Source: an uncultured Clostridia bacterium (GTDB lineage: Bacteria; Bacillota; Clostridia; Oscillospirales; Acutalibacteraceae). From it: a stretch of DNA of 41,570 nt. Numbering within the stretch: position 1 is the first letter of the stretch; each line of letters opens with the position of its first letter. The stretch is taken from positions 1 through 41,570 of the forward strand of contig CANQGM010000015.1 of NCBI GenBank assembly GCA_947623205.1, given 5' to 3'. The notes beneath the pieces were generated by a model. It saw only the letters and a list, made by a program, of their open reading frames with translations. It searched no databases and was not told the DNA's origin. The position numbers and the translations under genes were made by a program. Below are positions 24,282 through 34,122 of the stretch, one piece after another.

Positions 24282-26432
24282 ATGATGAAGTATTTACAGG
24301 TTCTTGCAAAGCAATTTGGAATTAAGGAAAAATATGCAAAAAATTTAATTAATTTGCTTGATAACGGTAATACAATTCCGTTTATAGCGCGGTACAGAAA
24401 AGAAATGCATGGTTCAATGGACGACCAGCTTATTAGGGAATTCAGCAAAAAGCTTGATTACCTGCGAGGTCTTGATAAGCGCAGAGAAGAAATACGTTCC
24501 CTTATTGACGCACAGGAAAAGCTTACCGATGAAATCTGCTTATCCATTGACAAAGCTGCTACACTGAGTGAACTTGAGGACATCTATCGTCCATACAAAC
24601 AAAAACGAAAAACTAAAGCCTCAATTGCAAAAGAAAAGGGGCTTGAACCTCTTGCGCTTGAAATATTAAAGCAGGAAATATCTTTTGACCCTATTATGGC
24701 TTTAGATAATTATGTTAATAATGAAAACGGTATTGAAAATTCCGAAGAAGCATTGCAGGGTGCAAAGGATATAATTGCAGATTATATTTCTAATAATGTT
24801 GAGATACGCAAAGGACTACGCAATATTATTAATATCTATGGTTTTGTTTCATCTGTTGCTGCTGATAAAAAGAAAAACAGCGTATATAATGTTTATTATA
24901 ATTACAAAGAATCTGTAAGTAAAATACCGGGACACCGTGTACTTGCAATAAACAGAGGAGAAAAGGAGGGATTTTTAAAAGTCTCAATTTTAATAGAACG
25001 CGAAAGGTCTATTAGTTTAATTTATAAAATTTTGATAACCGGAAGTAATTCATTGTGTTCGGATATAATTAAAGAAGCCGGTGAAGATGCATATAAACGT
25101 CTTATATTCCCGTCAATTGAGAAAGAAGTAAGAAACGATTTGTTTAACATCGCTTCAGAAAGTGCGATTAAATTATTTGCCATGAATCTCAAACATCTTT
25201 TAATGCAGCCTCCCGTAAAAGGAAAAACAGTTATCGGTCTTGACCCGGGTTACCGTACAGGCTGTAAGGTTGCGGTAGTTGACAGCACAGGCAAGGTGCT
25301 TGACACAGCAGTGATCTATCCCACAAAATCTGACAGCAGTGAGTTAATATCAAAACAAATACTGCTTCAGCTCATTAAAAAATATAAAGTTGATATAATT
25401 TCAATAGGTAACGGTACTGCAAGCAAGGAAACTGAGACATTCACAGCAAACGCAATTAAAAATGCTGACCATCCTGTTTGTTATATGGTTGTAAACGAGG
25501 CGGGAGCGTCTGTATATTCTGCTTCAAAATTAGCGGCAACCGAGTTGCCCCAGCTTGACCTCACACTTCGCAGCGCAGTATCAATTGCACGCCGTTTACA
25601 GGACCCTATTGCCGAGCTCGTAAAAATTGAGCCAAAGGCGATCGGTGTTGGACAGTATCAGCACGATATGCCTCAGAAAAAGCTTGGCAAAGTTCTTGAC
25701 GGAGTTGTAGAGGACTGTGTAAATTCCGTCGGAGTTGACCTTAATACTGCTTCTCCTGCACTTCTTTTTAGGGTGGCGGGCATTAATGCAGCGGTTTGTA
25801 AAAATATAGTGGCTTATCGAGAGGAACACGGAGCGTTTACATCTCGTGAGGAACTCAAAAGAGTTCCAAAACTCGGAAAAAAAGCATATGAGCAGTGCGC
25901 AGGTTTTCTGCGTGTTCCAAATAGCAAAAACCCTCTTGATAACACAGGTGTTCATCCCGAAAGCTATAAGAATGCAATAAAACTTCTCACACTTCTTGAT
26001 TATTCTGATAAAGAAATTACTTCAGGAGATTTTTCAGATATACAATTGCGTGTTAAGAAAAGGGGGACAAATAAAATTGCCGAAAAAATAGGTATAGGTC
26101 TTCCTACGCTTAATGATATTGTAAATGAGCTTTCAAAGCCCGGACTTGATCCGAGAGATGAATTTTCTGCACCGGTGTTAAGAAGCGATATTGTCAACAT
26201 TAAAGATTTAAAAGTTGGAATGAAATTTAAAGGTGTTGTCCGCAATGTTATAGACTTTGGTGTGTTTGTTGATATTGGTGTTCATGAGGACGCGCTTGTC
26301 CACATCTCTAAAATTTGTGACGGATACATAAAACACCCGAGTGAAGTTTTAAAAGTCGGTGACGTTGTAAAAGTAAAAATTATCAGTCTTGACTTAAAAA
26401 AGAACAGAATCGGTCTTACAATGCGTTTTTAA
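24282..26432 (+). CDS. tex: Tex family RNA-binding protein
   Basis: A 716-residue cytoplasmic nucleic-acid-binding protein, the normal Tex length. It has the N-terminal Tex helical region (IPFIARYRKEMHGSMDD, LEDIYRPYKQKRKTKA), a YqgF/RNase H-like domain from about residue 315 (GLDPGYRTGCKVAVVD), helix-hairpin-helix repeats around 487-550, and a C-terminal S1 domain from about 645 (VGMKFKGVVRNVIDFGVFVD to KNRIGLTMRF). Tex is linked to transcription and RNA turnover, though its exact role is debated. ATG 24282 is chosen with AAGGA eight bases before it; ATG 24285 is nearly equal and ATG 24273 overlaps the ribosome site. Confidence 0.95.
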   Translation: MMKYLQVLAKQFGIKEKYAKNLINLLDNGNTIPFIARYRKEMHGSMDDQLIREFSKKLDYLRGLDKRREEIRSLIDAQEKLTDEICLSIDKAATLSELEDIYRPYKQKRKTKASIAKEKGLEPLALEILKQEISFDPIMALDNYVNNENGIENSEEALQGAKDIIADYISNNVEIRKGLRNIINIYGFVSSVAADKKKNSVYNVYYNYKESVSKIPGHRVLAINRGEKEGFLKVSILIERERSISLIYKILITGSNSLCSDIIKEAGEDAYKRLIFPSIEKEVRNDLFNIASESAIKLFAMNLKHLLMQPPVKGKTVIGLDPGYRTGCKVAVVDSTGKVLDTAVIYPTKSDSSELISKQILLQLIKKYKVDIISIGNGTASKETETFTANAIKNADHPVCYMVVNEAGASVYSASKLAATELPQLDLTLRSAVSIARRLQDPIAELVKIEPKAIGVGQYQHDMPQKKLGKVLDGVVEDCVNSVGVDLNTASPALLFRVAGINAAVCKNIVAYREEHGAFTSREELKRVPKLGKKAYEQCAGFLRVPNSKNPLDNTGVHPESYKNAIKLLTLLDYSDKEITSGDFSDIQLRVKKRGTNKIAEKIGIGLPTLNDIVNELSKPGLDPRDEFSAPVLRSDIVNIKDLKVGMKFKGVVRNVIDFGVFVDIGVHEDALVHISKICDGYIKHPSEVLKVGDVVKVKIISLDLKKNRIGLTMRF

Positions 26433-26495
26433 ATTTTTGATTTAACATAAAATTTTCTGAATTATACAACTCAGATAAATTGCGACATTATTAAA

Positions 26496-26531
26496 AACAG
26501 AGCATCGGCATACAAATACCGATGCTCTGTT
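26496..26531. terminator. Terminator shared by tex and the cyclophilin gene
   Basis: AACAGAGCATCGG (26496-26508) with its complement (26519-26531), 13 pairs. On the minus strand it is followed by TTTTT, so it best serves the rex-cyclophilin transcript, and it may also stop tex. Confidence 0.85.
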
Positions 26532-26538
26532 AAATTAA

Positions 26539-27150
26539 TCAGTCAATTATTTTAATTGTATTGATTACAGGTTGATTTTCTTTTTTAACAGTGCCGTTTG
26601 AATCTGTTACCGGTGTGTTATTGCAGATATTATCAACAATATCTATTCCGTCTGTAACATAGCCGAACACTGCATAATCCCCGTCAAGGTATGTGCTGTC
26701 TTTTTGAACTATAAAGAACTGTGAGCTTGCGCTGTCATATGCCTGTGAGCGAGCCATAGCGATTGCTCCTCTTGTGTTAGACAGTGTGTTGTTAACACCG
26801 TTGTTTTTAAATTCGCCTTTAATTGTTTTATCGCTTCCGCCCATTCCCGTACCCTCGGGATCGCCGCCTTGCATCATAAAATCTTTAATTATTCTGTGAA
26901 ATGTAAGATTGTCATAAAAGCCGCTGTTTGCAAGGTCAATAAAGTTTTGCACCGTAATTGGGGCAGAGTCTGCGTCAAGCTCAACCGATATTTTACCGTA
27001 ATTCTTAATGTCTATTTCAGCATGATGTTTTCCTGAAGTTTTGCTGCCGGAACATCCGCTGATGATTGCAAAGGATGAGAAAACAAGCAATAAGCAAATA
27101 ATTTTTAATAGATTAACCGATATTTTTTTAAATTTACAAGCAGATTTCAT
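26539..27150 (-). CDS. Cyclophilin-type peptidyl-prolyl isomerase lipoprotein
   Basis: A 203-residue exported isomerase that helps proteins fold outside the membrane by flipping prolyl bonds. A lipoprotein signal ends in the lipobox ISGC with C33 as the lipid anchor. The cyclophilin domain (about 43-203) shows FHRIIKDFMMQGGDPEGTGM with the catalytic Arg, GAIAMARS and SQFFIVQ. AAGGAAGG lies before the ATG. It starts 26 bases after rex and appears to end the acn-icd-rex transcript, although a functional tie to redox control is not obvious. Confidence 0.93.
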   Translation of the reverse strand: MKSACKFKKISVNLLKIICLLLVFSSFAIISGCSGSKTSGKHHAEIDIKNYGKISVELDADSAPITVQNFIDLANSGFYDNLTFHRIIKDFMMQGGDPEGTGMGGSDKTIKGEFKNNGVNNTLSNTRGAIAMARSQAYDSASSQFFIVQKDSTYLDGDYAVFGYVTDGIDIVDNICNNTPVTDSNGTVKKENQPVINTIKIID

Positions 27151-27176
27151 AATACCTTCCTTTTTAGTTTTTATAT

Positions 27177-27824
27177 TCAGATATTTGTCTGATTACTGTT
27201 ATTAATTCTGTAACATAAAGTCATAAGATTATCGCTTAGGTGAACATTTTCAACGACTGCGTCACTGTATCGGGCGTTGATGTCATAGTGACTGAAATTC
27301 CAGTAATTTTTAATTCCGAGTGAATACAGTTTATCAAGCATATTTTCAACACAAACGCGCGGAATACATAAAAATGCAGTGTCAACGCGGTTTTGGCGGC
27401 AAAATTCTTCAAGCTCATTTTCGTGTTTAACACTAATGTTGTTCAGTTTTGTTCCAACCTTTTCTTCATTGCTGTCAAAGCAGGCAATTAATTCAAAACC
27501 GAGTTTTTCAAAATTCATATGCATTGCAACTGCTTTTCCAAGATTGCCCGAGCCAATTAAAATGGCCTTATAATCATTGTTGAGTCCCAGTATATTTTTA
27601 ATTTCGTCTTTAAGCTGACTTACACTGTAACCATAGCCTTGATGACCAAAACCGCCAAAGCAGTTTAGATCCTGTCTTACCTGTGACGCCGTTATATTCA
27701 TGATCTGAGCAAGTTTTGTTGATGAAATTCTGTCAATCTTCTGCTCGTAAAGTTCCGATAAAAAACGGTAATATCTGGGTAACCGTCTAATAACTGACAT
27801 TGAAATATGGTCACTTTTGGACAT
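27177..27824 (-). CDS. rex: Redox-sensing transcriptional repressor Rex
   Basis: A 215-residue repressor that leaves DNA when NADH rises. The N-terminal winged helix (about 8-78) includes VIRRLPRYYRFL and the recognition part ITASQVRQDLNCFGGFGHQG; the C-terminal Rossmann domain has the NAD-binding loop GSGNLGKA (91-98) and the domain-swapped end helix. Start ATG 27824 lies ten bases after AAAGGAG. It follows icd by 37 bases on the same strand, so it is probably co-transcribed with aconitase and isocitrate dehydrogenase. A Rex-type operator sits over the promoter of that operon, suggesting autoregulation. Confidence 0.96.
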   Translation of the reverse strand: MSKSDHISMSVIRRLPRYYRFLSELYEQKIDRISSTKLAQIMNITASQVRQDLNCFGGFGHQGYGYSVSQLKDEIKNILGLNNDYKAILIGSGNLGKAVAMHMNFEKLGFELIACFDSNEEKVGTKLNNISVKHENELEEFCRQNRVDTAFLCIPRVCVENMLDKLYSLGIKNYWNFSHYDINARYSDAVVENVHLSDNLMTLCYRINNSNQTNI

Positions 27825-27861
27825 TACTCATTTTACTCCTTTAGTATAGTATAAGATAGAA

Positions 27862-29070
27862 TTAAAGTGAGGCAGAAAGACGTTCGTTAATCGCTTTTAG
27901 AAAGTCCTCCGTGTTAACTTTGGTTTTATTTTCAAGCGTTGAAATTGCATAAAGGTCGCCTGTCATAATACCGTCCTCAATTGTTTTGACAGTAGCCTTT
28001 TCAAGCTTGTCGGCAAAGTTAATGAGTTGGGGAAGCTTATCAAGTTCTCCGCGCTTTCTTAAAGCGCCGGTCCAGGCAAATAAAGTGGCAACCGAGTTAG
28101 TGGATGTTTCTTCACCCTTGAGGTGTTTGTAATAATGACGCTGAACAGTGCCGTGTGCAGCCTCGTATTCATAAATACCGTCAGGCGAAACAAGTACGCT
28201 TGTCATCATTGCAAGTGAACCGAAAGCCGTTGCTATCATATCGCTCATAACGTCGCCGTCGTAGTTTTTGCAGGCCCACATATATCCGCCCTCACTGCGT
28301 ATAACGCGAGCAACAGCGTCGTCAATGAGCGTATAAAAATATGTTATGCCGGCCTCCTCAAATTTATCCTTATATTCATTTTCATAAATTTCGGCAAAAA
28401 TATCCTTAAATCTGTGGTCGTATATTTTGCTTATAGTGTCTTTGGTAGCAAACCAAACGTCTATTTTCTGGTCTAAAGCGTAATTAAAGCAAGAGCGTGC
28501 GAATGAAGAAATGCTTTTGTCAATGTTGTGCATACCCTGTATAACGCCGTCTGAAGTAAAGTCAAAAATAAGACTTCTTTCCTCGCTACCGTCCGGATTT
28601 GTAACACAAAGTTCTGCTTTGCTTCCGCTTTTTACTCGCATTTCGGTGTTTTTGTAAACGTCGCCGTAAGCGTGACGTGCAATGCAGATAGGTTTTTTCC
28701 ATGTTGGAATGTAAGGAACAATGCCCTTAACAAGAATAGGGCTTCTGAAAACAGTACCATCAAGAATAGCACGAATCGTGCCGTTAGGTGATTTCCACAT
28801 TTTTTTGAGGTCATACTCATCCATTCTTGCTGCATTTGGGGTGATTGTTGCACATTTTACGGCAACACCGTATTTTTTTGTGGCGTTTGCGCTGTCAACT
28901 GTGACACGGTCATCTGTTTTGTTTCTGTTTTCAAGTCCCAAGTCATAGTATTCACTTTTTAGGTCAACATAGGGTAAAATAAGAATATCTTTGATTTTTT
29001 GCCAGATAACTCTTGTCATTTCGTCGCCGTCCATCTCAACGATGGGGGTAGTCATTTTAATTTTTTCCAT
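27862..29070 (-). CDS. icd: NADP-dependent isocitrate dehydrogenase, eukaryote-like (type II) form
   Basis: A 402-residue dimeric enzyme turning isocitrate into 2-oxoglutarate with NADPH. The start [20 protein letters not shown], the substrate block [19 protein letters not shown] and [15 protein letters not shown], and the length all match the type II NADP enzymes of eukaryotes and some bacteria, not the E. coli type. ATG 29070 has AAGGAG 11 bases upstream and begins one base after the aconitase stop, so the two are tightly coupled; a longer frame runs into the aconitase gene and is not used. With aconitase it makes the oxidative arm that supplies glutamate carbon. No citrate synthase is visible here. 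Confidence 0.96.
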   Translation of the reverse strand: MEKIKMTTPIVEMDGDEMTRVIWQKIKDILILPYVDLKSEYYDLGLENRNKTDDRVTVDSANATKKYGVAVKCATITPNAARMDEYDLKKMWKSPNGTIRAILDGTVFRSPILVKGIVPYIPTWKKPICIARHAYGDVYKNTEMRVKSGSKAELCVTNPDGSEERSLIFDFTSDGVIQGMHNIDKSISSFARSCFNYALDQKIDVWFATKDTISKIYDHRFKDIFAEIYENEYKDKFEEAGITYFYTLIDDAVARVIRSEGGYMWACKNYDGDVMSDMIATAFGSLAMMTSVLVSPDGIYEYEAAHGTVQRHYYKHLKGEETSTNSVATLFAWTGALRKRGELDKLPQLINFADKLEKATVKTIEDGIMTGDLYAISTLENKTKVNTEDFLKAINERLSASL

Positions 29071-29071
29071 A

Positions 29072-31003
29072 TCAGCTGTTCTCCTTTGTATAGTCAAGCA
29101 GGCCGCCCGCTGCTATTATTGCTCTTGTTCTGTCAGAAAGCTCGCATTTTGCTGTAATTGTATCACCGGTCGTTTTATTTATAACAGTAACATCACAACC
29201 GCCTGAAATTTCTTTTTTAACATTCGGAAGTTCAAGCATATCGCCAAGTTTGATTTTATCATAATCAGACGGGTCGCTGAACGTGAGCGGCAGTATGCCG
29301 GCGTTAATAAGGTTGCTCTTATGAATACGTGCAAAGCTTTTAACAAGTACAGCTTTAACGCCGAGAAACAGCGGAGCAAGAGCCGCGTGTTCACGCGAAG
29401 AACCCTGTCCGTAGTTTTCTCCGCCGACGATAACGCTTTTGCCGAGAGCTTTTGCACGAGCCGGAAATTCCTTGTCACACACCGTAAAACAGTGCTGGGA
29501 AATTTTCGGAATATTTGAACGGAGAGGCAAAATCTTTGCGCCTGCCGGCATAATATGGTCGGTTGTTATGTTGTCGCCGACTTTAAGCGAGCAGGATGCC
29601 TCAATTGAATCTGTAAGCGGATGTGTTTCGGGATAGCTTTTTATATTTGGACCTCTTAAAATTTCCACGTTGTCCATTTCTTCAATGGGAGCAGGTTCAA
29701 TTACCATATTGTCGTTGATAAGAAATTTTTCGGGCATTTCAATTTCTGCCGCGCAGCCGAGGATCCTCGGGTCCGTAAATACGCCGTTAATTGCAGAAAC
29801 TGCGGCTGTTTCGGGAGAAACCAAATAAATTTGTCCGTCGGCAGTACCGCTTCGGCCCTCAAAGTTACGGTTAAATGTTCTTAGCGAAACGCCTTTGCTG
29901 TTTGGAGATTGTCCCATACCTATGCAAGGACCGCAGGCGCTTTCAAGAATACGGGCGCCTGCTGCGATCATATCGCCGAGAGCGCCGTTAAGCGCGAGCA
30001 TATTAAATACCTGTTTGCTTCCCGGAGCAATTGCAAGAGAAACATTGTCGGCAACTTTTTTGCCTTTAAGAATGTAGGCGACCCTCATCAAATCAAGATA
30101 GCTTGAGTTTGTACATGAGCCGATACATACCTGGTTGATTTCCTGACCTTCAAGCTCTTTTATAGGTTTTACATTATCGGGTGAATGAGGACAAGCGGCA
30201 AGGGGTTCAAGGTTTGAAAGGTTAATTTCAATTACTTCGTCATAAACCGCGTCATCATCAGCTTTAAGTTCCTTATAGTCCTCTTCGCGGCCTTGCGCCT
30301 TGAGGAAGGCGCGAGTAGTTTCGTCAGAGGGAAATACAGATGTTGTTGCACCAAGCTCCGCACCCATATTTGTGATAGTTGCGCGTTCGGGAACAGTAAG
30401 AGTTTTAACACCGTCGCCGCCGTATTCAATAATTTTGCCGACGCCGCCTTTAACGCTCATAACCCTGAGAACAGCAAGAATAATGTCTTTGGCCGAAACC
30501 CACGGACTGAGTTTGCCCGTAAGATTAACTCTAACCATTTTTGGCATTGTAATGTAGTAGGCGCCGCCGCCCATGGCAACAGCTACGTCAAGACCACCTG
30601 CGCCTATTGCAAGCATACCTATGCCGCCGCCGGTAGGAGTGTGGCTGTCAGAACCTATTAGAGTTTTGCCGGGTTTTCCGAACCTTTCAAGGTGAACCTG
30701 ATGACAAATGCCGTTTCCCGGTCTTGAAAAATAAATTCCGTGCTTTTTGCAGACCGACTGAATAAATCTGTGGTCATCCGCATTTTCAAAACCTGTCTGA
30801 AGTGTGTTGTGGTCTATGTAAGCAACGCTTTTTTCTGTTTTTACACGGGGAATCCCCATAGCCTCATATTCAATGTAAGCCATTGTTCCTGTGGCGTCCT
30901 GAGTAAGCGTTTGGTCAATTTTCAGACCAATATCGCTGCCAACAGTCATTTCGCCGCAGACAAGATGTTCTTTAATGATTTTTTGTGCAATAGTATAGCC
31001 CAT
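29072..31003 (-). CDS. acn: Aconitate hydratase
   Basis: A 643-residue [4Fe-4S] enzyme interconverting citrate and isocitrate. The three cluster cysteines are seen in CIGSCTNSS (about residue 297) and ACGPCIGMG (about 356 and 359). Other family blocks are [21 protein letters not shown] and, in the swivelling C-terminal domain, [18 protein letters not shown]. It is of the shorter, mitochondrial-like clostridial type. ATG 31003 has GGAGG in front; a longer frame to 31039 has no support. First gene of the acn-icd-rex-cyclophilin operon. Homoaconitase-like relatives exist, but the icd neighbour supports true aconitase. Confidence 0.95.
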   Translation of the reverse strand: MGYTIAQKIIKEHLVCGEMTVGSDIGLKIDQTLTQDATGTMAYIEYEAMGIPRVKTEKSVAYIDHNTLQTGFENADDHRFIQSVCKKHGIYFSRPGNGICHQVHLERFGKPGKTLIGSDSHTPTGGGIGMLAIGAGGLDVAVAMGGGAYYITMPKMVRVNLTGKLSPWVSAKDIILAVLRVMSVKGGVGKIIEYGGDGVKTLTVPERATITNMGAELGATTSVFPSDETTRAFLKAQGREEDYKELKADDDAVYDEVIEINLSNLEPLAACPHSPDNVKPIKELEGQEINQVCIGSCTNSSYLDLMRVAYILKGKKVADNVSLAIAPGSKQVFNMLALNGALGDMIAAGARILESACGPCIGMGQSPNSKGVSLRTFNRNFEGRSGTADGQIYLVSPETAAVSAINGVFTDPRILGCAAEIEMPEKFLINDNMVIEPAPIEEMDNVEILRGPNIKSYPETHPLTDSIEASCSLKVGDNITTDHIMPAGAKILPLRSNIPKISQHCFTVCDKEFPARAKALGKSVIVGGENYGQGSSREHAALAPLFLGVKAVLVKSFARIHKSNLINAGILPLTFSDPSDYDKIKLGDMLELPNVKKEISGGCDVTVINKTTGDTITAKCELSDRTRAIIAAGGLLDYTKENS

Positions 31004-31056
31004 AAAATTACCTCCGTAACAGTTTTTATAATTATTCAAACAAATGTAAAATAACT

Positions 31057-31074
31057 ATGTTAATTATATAACAA
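31057..31074. promoter_or_regulatory. Probable Rex operator
   Basis: On the minus strand TTGTTATATAATTAACAT, which matches the clostridial Rex consensus TTGTTAA-N4-TTAACAA at 12 of 14 defined positions. It overlaps the -10 of the aconitase promoter, the position expected for a repressor. Rex itself is encoded in the same operon. The match is seen; binding is inferred. Confidence 0.65.
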
Positions 31075-31091
31075 TCTTTTTACATTGTAAA
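31063..31091 (-). promoter_or_regulatory. Sigma-A promoter of the acn-icd-rex operon
   Basis: Minus-strand TTTACA (31091-31086), 17-base spacer, perfect TATAAT (31068-31063). The transcript starts near 31056, about 50 bases before the aconitase start. Confidence 0.82.
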
Positions 31092-31207
31092 GACGAAACT
31101 TCTGTCTAAATAATAAAATGAGCTTTTTTTCTAATATAAAAAGAATAAATCGGGAAAATGTTTAAAATATGTAATGAATTATGTAAAAAGGTGATATAAA
31201 ATAGAAA

Positions 31208-31236
31208 TTGAATTTTCAATATTGCGGTGATATAAT
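31208..31236 (+). promoter_or_regulatory. Sigma-A promoter of typA
   Basis: TTGAAT (31208-31213), 17-base spacer, perfect TATAAT (31231-31236) with a TG extension. It lies within the upstream part of the longest open frame and so rules out the 5'-most start of that frame. Confidence 0.8.
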
Positions 31237-31288
31237 AAAAAAGTATGCGAAAAAGAATATGAACACAAGCAATGAACAGAGGGATTTT

Positions 31289-33109
31289 ATGTTTGTCAGA
31301 GAAGATTTAAGAAATATTGCCATTATCGCGCACGTTGACCACGGCAAAACAACTTTGGTTGACCAGCTGTTAAAGCAAAGCGGTATATTCAGAGAAAATG
31401 AAACTGTTGAAGAGCGTGTAATGGACTCAAACGACCTTGAGCGCGAAAGGGGCATAACAATACTTTCAAAGCCGACTGCGGTAATGTACCGCGGCGTTAA
31501 AATAAATATTGTAGACACACCCGGCCATGCCGATTTCGGCGGCGAAGTGGAGCGTATTCTTCAAATGGTTGACGGCGTTGTGCTTTTGGTTGACGCGTTT
31601 GAGGGTTGTATGCCGCAGACAAGATTTGTTCTTAAAAAAGCGCTCGGACTCGGCAAAAAGCCTCTTGTTGTATTAAATAAAATCGACCGCCCCGGAGCAC
31701 GTCCCGAAGAAGTTGTTGATGAGGTTCTCGACCTTTTTATTGAACTTGGGGCAGATGAGGATCAACTGGAATTTCCTGTAATTTATGCTTCCGCGCGCGA
31801 CGGTTACGCAACGGAAGATTATCATAACAAGGGCGCAGATATGAAACCGCTTCTTGATGCAATTATAAAAGAAATTCCCGCTCCTGAAGGAAGTATTGAC
31901 GATGGTTTGCAGATTCTTCTTTCAAATATTGACTCCGATAATTTTGTGGGCAGAATAGGAGTGGGCAGAATTGAGCGTGGCGCAGTAAAAAGCGGACAAT
32001 CTGCCGTTTTATGTCATACAGACGGCACAACGCAAAATGTACGCATTGCAAAGCTTTATCAGTTTGAGGGTCTAAAAAGAGTTGAGTGCAATGAAGCAAA
32101 GCTCGGCGACCTTATATGCGTTAGCGGTATTCAGGATATTAACATAGGTGAAACAATATGTTCGCCCGACTGCGTTGAGCCTCTTCCGTTTGTAAAAATT
32201 GACGAGCCTACCGTGTCAATGAACTTTATTGTAAATAACTCTCCTTTTGCCGGACGTGAAGGCAAATATGTTACCTCGCGCAATCTTAGAGACCGTCTTT
32301 TTAAAGAAATTGAAACAAATGTGGCCCTCCGTGTTGAGGAGACCGACAGCGCCGATACTTTTAAGGTGTCGGGCAGGGGAGAGCTTCACCTTTCAATTCT
32401 TATTGAAACAATGCGGCGCCAGAACTATGAGTTTCAGGTGTCACGTCCGCAGGTAATTACTAAAACAATCAACGGCAAGCTGCATGAACCGATAGAATTT
32501 CTTATTATTGAAGTGCCGGATGAATATGTCGGCGCAGTAATGGAAAAGCTCGGCTCGCGAAAGGCGGAGTTGGTAAATATGGGCACCCGTGAGGGCGGCA
32601 CGACCCACATTGAATTTAAAATTCCATCAAGAGGACTTATGGGTTATCGCCCTGAATTTTTAACAGATACAAACGGCAACGGCATTATGAACCATGTTTT
32701 TGACGGTTATGAACCGTTTAAGGGAGAAATTGTAACGCGTCATCAGGGTTCGCTTATTGCCTTTGAAACAGGAGAGACTGTAACCTACGGACTTTATGCG
32801 GCTCAGGAAAGAGGCCGACTCTTTATCGGAGCAGGCGTTCCCGTTTATGAGGGAATGATTGTCGGCGCAAGTCCAAAGGCTGAAGATATCACGGTAAACG
32901 TATGTAAAAAGAAGCACATTACCAACACGCGTGCATCCGGTTCTGACGACGCGTTAAAGCTTACGCCGCCTACTCAGATGTCTCTTGAACAGTGTCTTGA
33001 ATTTATTGCTGATGATGAACTTGTTGAGGTTACACCGAATAATATCCGTATGCGCAAACGTATTCTTTCAAAAGAACAGCGAATGAAGCAGGCGTTTAGA
33101 AAAAAATGA
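31289..33109 (+). CDS. typA: Ribosome-associated GTPase TypA/BipA
   Basis: A 606-residue translational GTPase that binds the ribosome and helps 50S assembly and stress growth. G1 is AHVDHGKTT (14-22), switch II DTPGHADFGGEVER, G4 NKIDRPGARP, followed by EF-G-like domains and the TypA-specific C-terminal part ending KRILSKEQRMKQAFRKK. The start ATG 31289 is preceded by AGAGGGA and matches the family N-terminus; upstream ATG/TTG candidates begin at or before the transcript start or lack a site. The next gene overlaps its stop (ATGA). Confidence 0.96.
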   Translation: MFVREDLRNIAIIAHVDHGKTTLVDQLLKQSGIFRENETVEERVMDSNDLERERGITILSKPTAVMYRGVKINIVDTPGHADFGGEVERILQMVDGVVLLVDAFEGCMPQTRFVLKKALGLGKKPLVVLNKIDRPGARPEEVVDEVLDLFIELGADEDQLEFPVIYASARDGYATEDYHNKGADMKPLLDAIIKEIPAPEGSIDDGLQILLSNIDSDNFVGRIGVGRIERGAVKSGQSAVLCHTDGTTQNVRIAKLYQFEGLKRVECNEAKLGDLICVSGIQDINIGETICSPDCVEPLPFVKIDEPTVSMNFIVNNSPFAGREGKYVTSRNLRDRLFKEIETNVALRVEETDSADTFKVSGRGELHLSILIETMRRQNYEFQVSRPQVITKTINGKLHEPIEFLIIEVPDEYVGAVMEKLGSRKAELVNMGTREGGTTHIEFKIPSRGLMGYRPEFLTDTNGNGIMNHVFDGYEPFKGEIVTRHQGSLIAFETGETVTYGLYAAQERGRLFIGAGVPVYEGMIVGASPKAEDITVNVCKKKHITNTRASGSDDALKLTPPTQMSLEQCLEFIADDELVEVTPNNIRMRKRILSKEQRMKQAFRKK

Positions 33110-33993
33110 GTTATGTAATACTTGACCTTGAATGGAACGCGGCATACAGCAAACCAATTAAAAGATATGTAAATGAAATAATAGAGTTCGGCGCAGTTAA
33201 AACGGATGATAATTTTAATATAATTGACAGGTTTTCAATTCTTGTAAAACCTCAGATAAGCAAAAATCTGAGCAGCAAGGTTAAGGAGCTTACAAAACTC
33301 TCAATTGATGAGCTGAAAAATTCGGGTACAGCATTTTTAGACGCCGCATTAAAATTTTCAAAATTTATTAACGGAAGCGCAATGTTTACCTGGGGAACGT
33401 CTGACATACACGTTCTTATAGATAATTTCAGATATTATACTGATAACGAGGTTATTCCGTTTTTATCACAGTATTGCAATATTCAGGAATACTGTGAAAA
33501 ATGTCTTGATTATTGCGACTGTTCATCTCAGCTTGGTTTGACGGCGTGCGCAGATATGTTAGGGATAAGCTTTTCGGAGGATGAACAGCACAGGGCGTTT
33601 AAAGATGCTGAGTTAAGCCTGAAATGCTTAAAATATTTTGTTTCCGATTATCCTGTTGAGCCTTTTATTGTTAATGCAAAATGCAGAGAGTTTTATGACA
33701 AAATGCTTTTTAAATCTCATTACATAACCAGTTTGCTAAATCCCGAGGTTGATAAAAAGCAATTGCGTTTTGTTTGTGATGAATGCGGAAAACCGGCAAG
33801 GAAAACTTCAAAATGGAAATTACACAATAAAAGCTTTATTGCAGATTTTTATTGTAAAAGCTGCGGAAAAAAATTTTTGGGCAGAGTTTCTTTTAAAAAG
33901 AAATATGACAGTGTAGTCGTAAATAAAGCAATCGTTGAAAAAAAGACTGAAGACGAAAAAGAAAATTTACAGAGCAGTGAGGATCATAAATAA
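33106..33993 (+). CDS. DEDDh 3'-5' exonuclease fused to a C-terminal zinc ribbon
   Basis: A 295-residue nuclease. The exonuclease fold shows motif I LDLEWN (D7, E9), a motif II Asp at D100 or D106 in TWGTSDIHVLIDN, and motif III H162 with D167 in HRAFKDAE, the DEDDh set of DnaQ/ERI1-like proteins. After about residue 215 comes a zinc ribbon with CDEC (224-227) and CKSC (250-253) and then a charged Lys/Glu tail. The start overlaps the typA stop by four bases (ATGA), implying coupled translation. The substrate is unknown: a ribbon next to an ERI1-like nuclease and TypA is compatible with an RNA or ribosome-linked role. A DNA-repair role cannot be excluded. Confidence 0.82.
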   Translation: MSYVILDLEWNAAYSKPIKRYVNEIIEFGAVKTDDNFNIIDRFSILVKPQISKNLSSKVKELTKLSIDELKNSGTAFLDAALKFSKFINGSAMFTWGTSDIHVLIDNFRYYTDNEVIPFLSQYCNIQEYCEKCLDYCDCSSQLGLTACADMLGISFSEDEQHRAFKDAELSLKCLKYFVSDYPVEPFIVNAKCREFYDKMLFKSHYITSLLNPEVDKKQLRFVCDECGKPARKTSKWKLHNKSFIADFYCKSCGKKFLGRVSFKKKYDSVVVNKAIVEKKTEDEKENLQSSEDHK

Positions 33994-34122
33994 ATTTTCA
34001 CAAAATAAATATTATTAATTCATATTTATTTCAATATCATTTCATATATCTGTCACTTAGGGAAATTATTATAATTACAACATTAAAACAAAATTAAAAC
34101 TATTTATTGGGAGGCAATATAT

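Noticed and set aside
30293..30661. Long plus-strand ORFs antisense to aconitase
   Set aside because: They are shadows of a well conserved gene on the other strand and show no ribosome sites or recognisable domains.
31208..31288. N-terminal 27-residue extension of TypA
   Set aside because: The first codons coincide with the -35 element of the typA promoter, and the family N-terminus begins at 31289.
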